Source of the DNA: Adiantum capillus-veneris
Taxonomy: Eukaryota > Streptophyta > Polypodiopsida > Polypodiales > Pteridaceae
Length of the DNA stretch: 64,000 nucleotides
Assembly: GCA_014529385.2 (NCBI GenBank)
Contig: CM043970.1
Location: 64,088,996 to 64,152,995 of the forward strand
Reading direction: 5' to 3'
Shown here: in pieces, positions 1 to 7,888 of the stretch
Layout of the letters: each line of letters begins with the position of its first letter
How positions within the stretch are numbered: position 1 is the stretch's first letter
Made by a program: the position numbers and the translations under genes
Notes under the pieces: generated by a model
Databases searched by the model: none
Seen by the model: only the letters and a program-made list of their open reading frames with translations
Told to the model about the DNA's origin: nothing

Positions 1-299
1 GGTTGTTGCTTGCCTATGGCAAGCTATGTGGAAGGTATGAACTATACAAGGCCCCAATCAAAGATGTACCTGTCCCAAATCAAACCGATGGAAATTCTTG
101 CGGCTGGAGATGTCTTCTCCATGCAGAATATGTCTTGCAAAGCTACTTTGTATTAAAACCTTTCATGACTAAGGTAACCATTTGGCAATGCATTCAGTCA
201 GTTTTGGTTTAGTTTATAGAAGAATTCTCACCATGTGGTCTTTCAATTTTGTAGAGTGCTTTAAAAAACTACACATATGATTATTTGCAAAGATACCGG
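1..299 (+). CDS. Ulp1-like (C48) cysteine protease, C-terminal exons, partial
   Basis: Two spliced pieces are visible: an exon from before the window to 173, ending AAG before a GT donor, and a 45-base exon at 255-299 between a TAG acceptor and a GTAAG donor. They join in frame without a stop. Around residues 24-34 of the visible part is VPNQTDGNSCGW, which fits the Q-x(5,6)-[D/S]-C-G oxyanion and catalytic-cysteine block of Ulp1/SENP SUMO proteases. In that family this Cys works with a His and Asp further upstream, here outside the window. Asp is replaced by Ser just before the Cys, a modest deviation. Ulp1-like domains are often carried by plant CACTA, MULE and KDZ-type transposons, so it may be transposon-borne rather than a housekeeping protease. 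It is followed closely by an acidic linker and an NIF-like domain on the same strand, possibly one gene. No start can be assigned. Confidence 0.6.
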
Positions 300-330
300 G
301 TAAGTTTAATACAACACCTGCTTACTATGT

Positions 331-835
331 CTAGCCCTAGAGAGCCTGAAGATAGAGGCTTGGATGACCGCACTATTGATATGACAATACATGACGTGCC
401 ACCACGAAACGGGCCGAGGGGATCATATCAACAGAAGATGAAAGAGCCGAGGATGAGGAAAGGTCAAATGAGCATATGGAAGGTGCTAGTGTACAACCAG
501 AGGAGACAATGAAAGAGCCAAGTCAGCCAGTGGAGAAGCCAAAAGAGCCAAGTTAGCCAGTGGAGGAGCCAAAAGAGCCTATGGATGAAACCCAAGATGA
601 GGAAAGCAGGCCTATAGATGAGCAAAAGGATATGGATGAGGAAAGCAGTCCTAGGGATGAGCAAACTGATATGGATCATGCAAGGATGTATGAGGCAAGC
701 CGATCAACCGAGGAAGAGGAAAAGACCTTGGAGGAAACCTTGAATGAGGTAGAAAGAGCCATGGGGGAGACCCCTGATGAAGATGTGAATGATGACTATG
801 AAGATGTGAATGATGAAGCTAAAGCAGAGGAGTGA
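331..835 (+). pseudogene. Acidic, repetitive linker of the Ulp1/NIF-like locus, one nonsense mutation
   Basis: The best frame (about 430-835) encodes a strongly acidic, low-complexity chain built from short units such as KEPSQPVEEP, DEQKDMDEES and ETPDEDVNDD, ending EEAKAEE-like before TGA. An upstream TCTAG acceptor near 330 could open the exon. The frame is broken by TAG at 554-556. The neighbouring repeat unit reads CCAAGTCAGCCAGTG where this one reads CCAAGTTAGCCAGTG, so the stop is a C-to-T change of a Gln codon inside a tandem unit. A frame shift is needed near 430 to link it to the upstream exon. The composition suggests a disordered spacer; no fold is recognised. A similarly acidic segment lies beside the second NIF-like locus (46,001-46,384). 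Confidence 0.45.
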
Positions 836-973
836 AACAACGACATCAACACTACAAAGACCCAGTATGGACCCTTGCTACCTGTAGATACGGTTGTTCC
901 GGTAATGTCTATTCAAGTATGGCAAAATATGTTCAGCTTCTAACTACTTATACGTACTTGTCAACTTTTACAG
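836..973 (+). other. Probable intron between acidic linker and NIF-like exon
   Basis: No convincing coding frame. The stretch is T-rich towards its 3' end and closes with a good acceptor (CAACTTTTACAG) immediately before the NIF-like exon. Confidence 0.35.
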
Positions 974-1537
974 AGGCTGATTATCTTGGACCTCAATGGA
1001 TTGCTGCTGATGCACGTGCCTCTCAGTGACACAGAACCCTTTGAGGATTTGCAAACATTTCGGATGGGAACTTGTCGAGTCGTGGTTCGTCCAGGAACCA
1101 AGGAATTTATTCAGTTTCTTCTTCCGTGCTTCAGAGTTGCCATATGGTCTTCAATGCAAAGGCAAAACTTGTCGCCACTAGTTACAATAGTTTGCAGTGT
1201 ATGCGGCGCTCACACGTCAGATTTTTCCTTTTTGTATGATCAAAGAAAATGCGTTACCGTCGAGGGCCACTACCACCCTAAAAAACCACACTTACCTCTT
1301 TTGTACAAACCGTTTAGCCAAATCGGTGTACCCTTTGATGCAACTAATACACTATTGATTGATGATACTCCTGAAAAGGGAGAACTAAATCCGCCGGGAA
1401 CAACTATCTCACCACCTTCTTTCGAGGGGCATTCCTTCGATTTTTACCTTGAAGACATTCTGATTCCATACTTACAGAAATTGTATCTCAGTCCATTGTT
1501 CACGGACGAGTTTGTACTTTCTAATGAATTAAGATGA
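974..1537 (+). CDS. FCP1/NIF-like (HAD-family) domain exon with degenerate catalytic motif
   Basis: The exon opens after a TTTTACAG acceptor and stays open to TGA at 1,535-1,537. It reads ILDLNGLLLMHV, then VVRPGTKEFIQFLLPCFRVAIWSS, then LLIDDTPEK, then a C-terminal helix ending near YLQKLYLSP. This order is the FCP1-homology (NLI-interacting-factor, HAD superfamily) fold: motif I, the RPG/W-S-S motif II block, and the late DD acidic motif. Active FCP1/SCP phosphatases have DxDx[TV] in motif I. Here the second Asp is Asn and the Thr is Leu, so phosphatase activity on the RNA polymerase II tail is unlikely; this is inference. Plants do carry DLNGLL-type NIF proteins. The upstream exon is not certain. 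The gene may continue from the Ulp1-like and acidic pieces at 1-835. Confidence 0.65.
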   Translation, partial: RLIILDLNGLLLMHVPLSDTEPFEDLQTFRMGTCRVVVRPGTKEFIQFLLPCFRVAIWSSMQRQNLSPLVTIVCSVCGAHTSDFSFLYDQRKCVTVEGHYHPKKPHLPLLYKPFSQIGVPFDATNTLLIDDTPEKGELNPPGTTISPPSFEGHSFDFYLEDILIPYLQKLYLSPLFTDEFVLSNELR

Positions 1538-1567
1538 CTCTTCTATCATGTCTTTGTCTTGTCTAAC

Positions 1568-1570
<3 letters not shown>

Positions 1571-1634
<64 letters not shown>
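1571..1634. repeat. (GA)n microsatellite
   Basis: About 32 uninterrupted GA units, 34 bases after the NIF-like stop codon. Long GA/CT tracts recur through this window. Confidence 0.95.
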
Positions 1635-1638
<4 letters not shown>

Positions 1639-1757
1639 ACATGGTAAAGAAATGTATTTCAAGCACACTTATTCACAGGGCACAATTGACAAATGAGCTC
1701 AAAAAACTTCATGTATTGAAAGTCATTTGTATACATTTGGGTTCACAAGAATATCTG

Positions 1758-2050
1758 TTACATTGACACTACTTCAACCCGACCATCCAACTCTTTGCAC
1801 AAAATATCTTTTTCCCTTCGCCGCATCACCTTACGGCCAGCTAGGAAAAAGGAAAAATCTAATAGGTCCCTGTCCATTGACTCTTCAATTATGTCATGCC
1901 GCAATTGCTGAAGACTGCATAGCTCCCTTATTGTAACCACCAACATTAGGCCATGCTCTTTATCAATCACTTCCACATCCACAGCAAGATTATCTTCCAA
2001 ACCTGCAGAAACCTGGTCCATAGGAATGTACCAGGTTTCTGCAGGTTTGG
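1758..2050 (-). CDS. C-terminal coding exon of an unidentified gene (ubiquitin-like pattern)
   Basis: On the minus strand an open frame runs from the CACTA junction (about 2,031-2,053) to TAA at 1,758-1,760, converging with the NIF-like gene. It reads ...VSAGLEDNLAVDVEVID, ELCSLQQLRHDIIEE, FSFFLAGRKVMRRREKD, then a short tail ending VEVVSM. The alternation of two hydrophobic strands, an LxxLRxxI helix and an FxFxxxGxxV strand resembles a beta-grasp (ubiquitin-like) domain. That assignment is inference from pattern only. The upstream part of the gene has been cut off by CACTA element A. The other half could be the plastid-targeted first exon at 12,933-13,272, which has the same orientation on the far side of the CACTA block. 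Confidence 0.4.
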
Positions 2051-2054
2051 AAGA
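1993..2054. repeat. Perfect 24-bp inverted repeat at the left edge of CACTA element A
   Basis: Arms 1,993-2,016 and 2,031-2,054 are exact reverse complements around a 14-base loop. Similarity between elements A and B starts inside the right arm (AAGACGAG at 2,051). The left arm is part of the host coding exon, so the right arm looks like a fold-back copy of host sequence made when A lost its 5' end. Confidence 0.85.
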
Positions 2055-2137
2055 CGAGATTATAACCCGGTGGTTCTGATCTCCGTGCACCTCTAGACCG
2101 AGGTGTGCGGGGATTGGACATGACTAGAGAATGTGAG

Positions 2138-2172
<35 letters not shown>

Positions 2173-2235
2173 AGACGAAGAATGCCAATAGAATATTAAA
2201 TTTGTTGTCCAGGTTATAAGAATTTAATCCTCATT

Positions 2236-4687
2236 ATGAGTAGTGACGAGGATGTGGGACCGTCCAACCGAAACACCTATCTCTCAACGAGGGTCTTATG
2301 TCCTTGTAATCAATGCAAGCATGCTGTGCGACAGACAAGACATGTTTCTTTGCAGCACGCTCGTGAATTTGGCGAGTTCGATCCATCTATTATAGATCCA
2401 GTTGTTGCCAATTATAACTCGTCGGACTCTGACGCTGGCCAACAAGCAGCAATCTTGCAACCCAATAGACGTGTTCGAAGGCGCTTTAGTCAAGCAGCAT
2501 ATGTAAGGCCACAAGATGTAGCCTCTGACAGCTCGGGGGATGATCATGCAGAGCACATTCCCAACGAGGCAATGTTTGAGCCCGAGATTGATGAAATGAT
2601 CGAGACGATCATGGATTCAGAAAGGCTTATCTATGATGATATGAAAAGTGAAGCCGATACGCCATTGTATAATGGAGCACGTATGTCTAGATTGAAAGCA
2701 CTCCTGGTTCTTCTCAACATGATCAATCACTTGCTCGATGCAATGCACATATTCAAGAATGTGGGTAATCTACTATGGGACCATCTAACCGGCAAGAAAG
2801 ATACTTTGGGAGCCAGAGTTGACCTTAGACATGTGGATCGTATGGAGCAATATTGGCCGCAAACAGCGTCTGATGGATCGATAAAACTCCCTAAAGCACC
2901 ATGGATTTTCACAGGAGCCGAAGAACGCAAAGTAAAAGAGACCATTCGATCTTTGCGGACCCCCACTGGCGTAATGCACTCGCTCCGAACGTGTTTTACT
3001 AAAGAAGGAAAGCTTACCGGTTTGAAGTCACACGATTGGCATAAAATGTGTCAGGTACGTTCATAGTGGACTTTAATATCATTGCATAAAATGTGGACTT
3101 TAATATCATTGCTGCACATACTTTACAGTTTATTTTACCGGTTGCCATTGAGGGATGTTTGTCTCTCGACATCCGTAACACAATCTACAAACTTGCAAAG
3201 CTGGTGCAATGGATCTCACAAAAGGAGATCAACGTAGACTCCATACCATTCGCCAAACTAAATGCTGCGGAGCTTGTGTGCATGTTTGAGAAACATTTTC
3301 CTACTACCATGCTAACCATTCAGGTGCATCTTCTTGTTCACATAGTTGATGAGGTGGAAATAGCTGGCATAGTTCATTCCAGATGGATGTTCTTCTTAGA
3401 ATGTTTCATGAAAACGCTTAAGGGATATGTGCGTCAAAAGGCACGTCCGGAGGGTAGCATGGCAGAAGGTTGGTTGGTATCAGAGTCCCTAGTGTACATT
3501 GGAGAGTGGCTAGACGGATTTGATAAAGCCGGGGACACGCTATGGCGAACCATAGATGATGAGCGCATATCTGGGATTGTCATGTGCAATCTCGGTGTTG
3601 AGAAGAAGATGACGGAAGATCTAGAGGCTAAAATCAACCGATTTTGCATGCTTCACAATCCAGTGATGCAAAAGTGGATTTCACAATATGTGGATGCAAA
3701 GCAAGAGCGACAAAGGACACGAATCGAGTGGAGACGGGAAAGACGACCACCGATGCACTATCCGACGGTTCTGGAGAGCCTACCAACCTTCATGAGCTTA
3801 AGATGGTTGCACAACCAATTGAAAAGCGCACAACAATGCGGTGACGAAGTGACCGAGGAAGAGTGGGAGTACTCTCGGGGTTGCGCGACCAAGGTAAGTT
3901 TGCAATGTACGACATGCTAGTGACTTTATTTCTAAACGTTTGAACGGCCACTCATAATCTTTGTTCGTTGTAGTATAAGTCATACACAGCAGCATGGTGT
4001 AAAGGTCGAGATTTTAGGGTGGAACGAATCGACAAAACGCGTTTTACTCAAGATTGTGGAATCATGGCAAAATTTGAACAGTCTAGTCGACGACGTTCCT
4101 CTGATGCAGATCCTGTGGTGGCGGAACTCACTTACTTCGGCACGCTGCAAGAGATTTTGAGGATCGATTACAGAGGATTTTTTGTCGACTTGTTCGACGT
4201 GCAATGGTTCAAGATAATCATGGAGGGTCGCAACGCTACTGTGCGTAGAGGAGAGTCTGGTTTTCTTGAGGTGGATTCTACTAAGAAATGGACTGACCTA
4301 AGAGACACTTTCGTACTACCAGAGCATTGTGAACAAGTAAGTATGTAAATAGTTAACATCCCCCTTTTACAAGTTATGTGCTTGAAAGCTCTCATGTAAG
4401 TTATGTGGCTCTGGCAGGTAATATTTCATCCTACAAAGTCTACATCAAACTGGTGGTACGTCATAGAGGTAGCCCCTCATAGTGCAAGGACGTATGAAGG
4501 CTACCATGTGCCAATCACAACGGCATCAATGGAGGAGATCAGAGAAGATGCTCAATCAGAAGCCGCTGCGGTGGTGCCAGATGAGCATCAAGATGCTACT
4601 ACTCTATATGGGGTGCATGCAGAGGAGCTACAAAATGGATATGTGTTTAAACGGAGAGCTCTATATAGATATAGGAAGTTATGCTGA
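2236..4687 (+). pseudogene. Element A TNP2-type transposase gene, catalytic core deleted
   Basis: Visible exons: 2,236-3,054, 3,129-3,893, 3,974-4,336 and from 4,418, with GT-AG boundaries that join in frame. Order: an N-terminal transposase-associated zinc motif (CPCNQC...H, residues about 23-40), a truncated tnp2 tail (HIFKNVGNLLWDHL), a DUF4218-type segment (FILPVAIEGCL... to VSESLVYIGEW), then a DUF4216-type segment (FFVDLFDVQWFKI; WWYVIEV). The tnp2 core is missing: LLVLLNM jumps straight to INHLLDAMHIF at 2,719. Near the C terminus an 8-base deletion relative to B (after AAAAT, about 4,635) shifts the frame, so the protein ends early at 4,687. The family cuts and pastes CACTA elements in the nucleus; this copy should be inactive. 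The intron after 3,054 contains a duplicated 27-base stretch. Confidence 0.85.
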
Positions 4688-5095
4688 GTTATGCGAGGAT
4701 GAGAGAGAGAGATCTCTTAAAGCCACAAATATTGTATTTGAACAATTTTGCTCCGGGTTGTAAAAGCTCTGGCTCTCTAAGTACCTTCCATGGCGCGCAC
4801 ATCTTTTGATTGAAAATTCTGAGTTTTCGACTTGCCTCTTCTATCACTCAATTCATTGCGAGTACGCAGGCAGGAAGGGCTTAAATGCCCTGATGGACAT
4901 TCTCAGTTCTCGCGGTGGCATGGTTAGTATTAGGGTTTACTCTTTTCTATTTTTTGTATTGTTTTATAAATGTCGTTATATGTTTATACTTACTGAAAGC
5001 TGTCTTATTGTCTTTTTTTGCAGAATCCAACAGATACGCCGCTTGGACGCGATGAGACGTCTGACTAGACGACGTCAGTTTAGCCGTAGCTAGAT
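4688..5095 (+). pseudogene. Element A spacer plus last two exons of a deleted TNPA-like gene
   Basis: Bases 4,688-4,860 match B 10,745-10,898 (3' untranslated part of TNP2). At 4,858-4,860 (GCG) the sequence jumps to the equivalent of B 12,110. What follows is the end of the TNPA-like second gene: EYAGRKGLNALMDILSSRGGM, a GT-AG intron (4,924-5,024), and a last exon NPTDTPLGRDETSD with its stop. The body of that gene is gone. Confidence 0.75.
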
Positions 5096-5439
5096 AGCAT
5101 TAGTTTAGGGTTTCTCATAGCTTATGTATCATGAGACGGATTTTATACGTCTTTTTGAACCATGTATATTATTACATTTGTCACCGCAGTTCATTTTGCC
5201 AATCAATTCTTTATGCCTATGATGTTGTACAATTGTCATTATTACATTTTCCAATCAATTCATTTTGCCTATGATGTGTACAATTGTCAATTTTACGCTT
5301 GTCAATTTTGCAAACAATGCGTCTTGTGGGTGACTATTTTGGGTCTATTATCTACCCTTGCACTTTTTTTAAAAAGTGAATCAAGTACAATATGGTTGAT
5401 GGGTGGCAGAGCATTCAATGCCCTGTCACCAAAAAAAAA

Positions 5440-5696
5440 TTTCTCTCGGGCGTCGCTATAACCGTCGCTATTTATGGCTCTGTAGCGTCGCTATGAGCGT
5501 CGCTATAGACTTCTGTGTAAACGTCGCTATAACCGTCGCTATGAGCGTTTCTATATAGCGACGCTTATAGTGACGCCTATAGCGACGCTCTCGTAGCGAC
5601 GCTATTAGCGACGGTTTTAGCGACGCCGGGGGTTATAAAAACCCAGTGTATTTCCGTCGCTAACAGCGTCACAAGAGCACACAACCTCTTGTAGTG
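5440..5696 (+). repeat. 3' subterminal repeats and terminus of CACTA element A
   Basis: More than a dozen direct and inverted copies of a GCGTCGCTAT/AGCGACGCTA core are packed before the TAGTG end at 5,696. In En/Spm such motifs are the binding sites of the element's second protein (TNPA). The same array precedes the end of element B. Confidence 0.8.
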
Positions 5697-5850
5697 TCAC
5701 ACAGCGACGCTAAAAAAAAAAATTCCCGGCGTCGTTATGAGCGTTGCAAATTTCTTTGTAAATTTGCGACGCTCATAGCGACGCCGACTGGGCTAAAAAA
5801 ATAACAGAGCGCGCCCAAAAACTCAGATCTCAGATCTGAGTTTTTTGGCG
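5697..5850 (+). repeat. 5' subterminal region of element B
   Basis: AGCGACGCTA-like motifs in both orientations, including a hairpin around GCGTTGCAAATTT/AAATTTGCGACGC (about 5,752-5,774), followed by a short palindrome built on CTCAGATCTGAG (5,821-5,843). Confidence 0.6.
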
Positions 5851-5874
5851 CCCTCAAGCAAGGAGCAGGTAACG

Positions 5875-5875
<1 letters not shown>

Positions 5876-5916
<41 letters not shown>

Positions 5917-5921
5917 CTTCT

Positions 5922-5973
<52 letters not shown>

Positions 5974-6098
5974 AGAGGAAGGAGAGCCAGGTATGCTCCT
6001 TCCCTCCTCTCCTCACTCTCATGTTCCCTTCCCCTCTTTCTCTCTCCCTCTCTCTCTCTCTCTCACACACACATACACACACACACACACATAGTGTT

Positions 6099-6152
<54 letters not shown>

Positions 6153-6390
6153 AACATAAACAAAAACGCACACAAACATACATAAACAAAGAATGCACAC
6201 ACACATTGAGAGAGGAAAAGAGAGAGAGAGAGCATGCATAAACAAAAAACGCACGCATTGAGAGAGGAAAAGAGAGAGAGAGAGAACATGCATAAACAAA
6301 AAACACACACATTGAGAGAGGAAAAGAGAGAGAAAACATGCATACGATCCAAAAAAACCGCACACACGTTGAGAGAGAAAGAGAGAGAAA
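5876..6390. repeat. Compound (CT)n, (CA)n, (GA)n microsatellites with degenerate GA-rich repeats
   Basis: (CT)n at 5,879-5,912, (CA)n at 5,923-5,969, (CT)/(CA) at 6,047-6,092 and (GA)n at 6,102-6,148. Then come about four copies of a ~55-base unit of the type ACATGCATAAACAAA...CACATTGAGAGAGGAAAAGAGAGAG (6,160-6,385). Open frames through this stretch are simple-sequence artefacts. Confidence 0.9.
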
Positions 6391-6399
6391 CTAATTTAA

Positions 6400-6774
6400 C
6401 GTCGTAGGAAACTAATTAAAATTAAAAGACCTAAAGATCTAGCTGACGAGGAGTTGAACTCAAGACCTATTATTCAAGAGGGAAATGGCATAACCAATCT
6501 ATCATACTTGGCATGGGTGATAGAAAGGTTATACCATTTATCTCTTTTTATTGGCACACACATCCACACACACGCACACACACAAGAAGAAGAGAGTTAT
6601 AACGTCGTACGAAACTATCCTAAAAGACTTTAAAGATTAGGTTAGATGTAAACTTACGTTAAATTAGATTTAGGTTTATTTAAGTTAAATTAGATTAGAT
6701 TTAGGTTTATTTTTAATTAGATTTACGTTTATTTACGCTAGATTTAGATTTACGTTATATTATATTAGATTTAG
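6400..6774. other. AT-rich spacer in element B with a possible tRNA-derived SINE relic
   Basis: No gene. On the minus strand a box-B-like GAGTTCAACTCC (6,450-6,461) lies 24 bases downstream of a box-A-like TGGTTATGCCA (6,486-6,496), the spacing of a tRNA-type internal promoter, but no cloverleaf can be folded. From 6,594 on, ATTTAGGTTTATTT-like units are repeated. The segment 6,594-6,700 recurs at 7,316-7,430, bracketing the HIPP-like fragment. Confidence 0.35.
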
Positions 6775-7138
6775 GTCTCCATAGACAGCGATGCCTGCAT
6801 GAAGCGGGTGAAGAAAGCCCTCAATGGAATATAGGGTATTGCTGCTTTCACTCATGGTGGGCTCCGTCGATCCAAAAGTACTGGTGAAATGTCTTCAGAA
6901 GATAGGGAAGAAGGTGGATCTTCAGGGCGGCAAGAGTCACTACATCCCCGACACAATGACCATCTAGACAACCTCTAGTCATTCAACAACAACTTCAAAG
7001 TTAGTAACAAGAGCAAGAACGGTCTAAAGGGCCAATTGCTGTCGTCAGATGTGGATGGAGATGAGGCAGCGTCACCGCCGGAAGTTAACTCTCACATCTT
7101 TAGTGATGAGAATGCCAACTCTTGCCAAGTTATGTGAA
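6775..7138 (+). pseudogene. Captured fragment of a heavy-metal-associated isoprenylated plant protein (HIPP-like)
   Basis: The DNA encodes, in shifting frames, the parts of a HIPP in the right order. First comes an HMA-type strand and helix (VSIDSDACMKRVKKALNGI, then an in-frame TAG and GI). Next is the second half of the HMA domain (VDPKVLVKCLQKIGKKVDL, about 6,868-6,924). After further frame breaks an acidic C-terminal tail ends in CQVM followed by TGA at 7,138. Cys-x-x-Met at the end is a CaaX prenylation box, the hallmark of HIPPs, which bind metals through an MxCxxC loop. Here that loop is degraded (SDAC), with one Cys missing. The fragment has no introns or start. It lies between element B's 5' subterminal repeats and its transposase gene, so the element most likely captured it. 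Confidence 0.65.
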
Positions 7139-7268
7139 AAATTATGTGTTAAATCAGATTTAAGGTTCTTATAATCCCTGTTAGTTTAGTTCTTTGTTTT
7201 TAATATAACATAATTTACGTTAGATTTAGATTTATGTTATATTAGATTAGACTTAGGTTTATTTAGGT

Positions 7269-7314
<46 letters not shown>

Positions 7315-7744
7315 GAAGAAGAGAGTTTTAACGTCGTAGGAAACTATCCCAAAAGACGTTAAATTTTAGGTTAGATGTAGACTTACGTTAAATTAGATTT
7401 AGGTTTATTTTTAGTTAGATTTACATTTATTTAGATTTACGCTTATTTACGTTAGATCGAGTCCATGCAAGAATTACTTACGGTTTAAGGTTTAGAGTTA
7501 GACGAACAGTGAAAAGATCTACTGTGAAAAGATGTTAAGATGCTGTGAAGTGCTACAGCTAGAGAAGAGGCAAAGGGGTTTTGTCCACTACATGCAGTAT
7601 CATGTAGATGTGGGTCTGTAGATTTCTTGTACCCACAAATATAGGTATTGACCAATAAAGACGAGATTATAACCCGGTGGTTCTGATCTCCGTGCACCTC
7701 TAGACCGAGGTGTGCGAGGATTGGACATGACTAGAGAATGTGAG

Positions 7745-7826
<82 letters not shown>

Positions 7827-7888
7827 GACGAAGAATGCCAATAGAATATTAAATTTGTTGTCTAGGTTATAAGATTTTTATCCTCATT
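7139..7888. other. AT-rich leader of element B with (CA)n and (GA)n tracts
   Basis: No coding sequence recognised. Contains (CA)n at 7,274-7,313, a repeat of the 6,594-6,700 sequence at 7,316-7,430, and (GA)n at 7,746-7,823. From 7,658 on it matches element A 2,051 onward, so it is presumably the transposase leader. Confidence 0.7.

Larger units (their letters stand above)
2051..5696 (+). mobile_element. CACTA (En/Spm) DNA transposon, element A: 5'-truncated and internally deleted
   Basis: The right end is a genuine CACTA terminus. Bases to 5,696 end ...CTCTTGTAGTG, the reverse complement of CACTACAAGAG, and inside it lie many copies of an AGCGACGCTA-type motif, the usual subterminal repeats. 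Coding sequence for a tnp2-type transposase occupies 2,236-4,687. Compared with element B, A lacks three things: everything upstream of 2,051 (including the 5' terminus), a 1,238-base block at 2,719-2,722 (the tnp2 core), and a 1,211-base block at 4,858-4,860 (most of the TNPA-like gene). Both internal junctions keep short microhomology (CATG and GCG). It cannot be autonomous. Confidence 0.9.

Noticed and set aside
849-860. CACTACAAAG as a 5' CACTA terminus for element A
   Set aside because: It diverges after eight bases from the element's CACTACAAGAGG end, is not followed by subterminal repeats, and lies upstream of an unrelated NIF exon.
5735-6367. Open frames up to 210 codons across CT/CA/GA tracts
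   Set aside because: They consist of Ser-Leu, His-Thr, Val-Cys and Arg-Glu strings from dinucleotide repeats; no protein signal.
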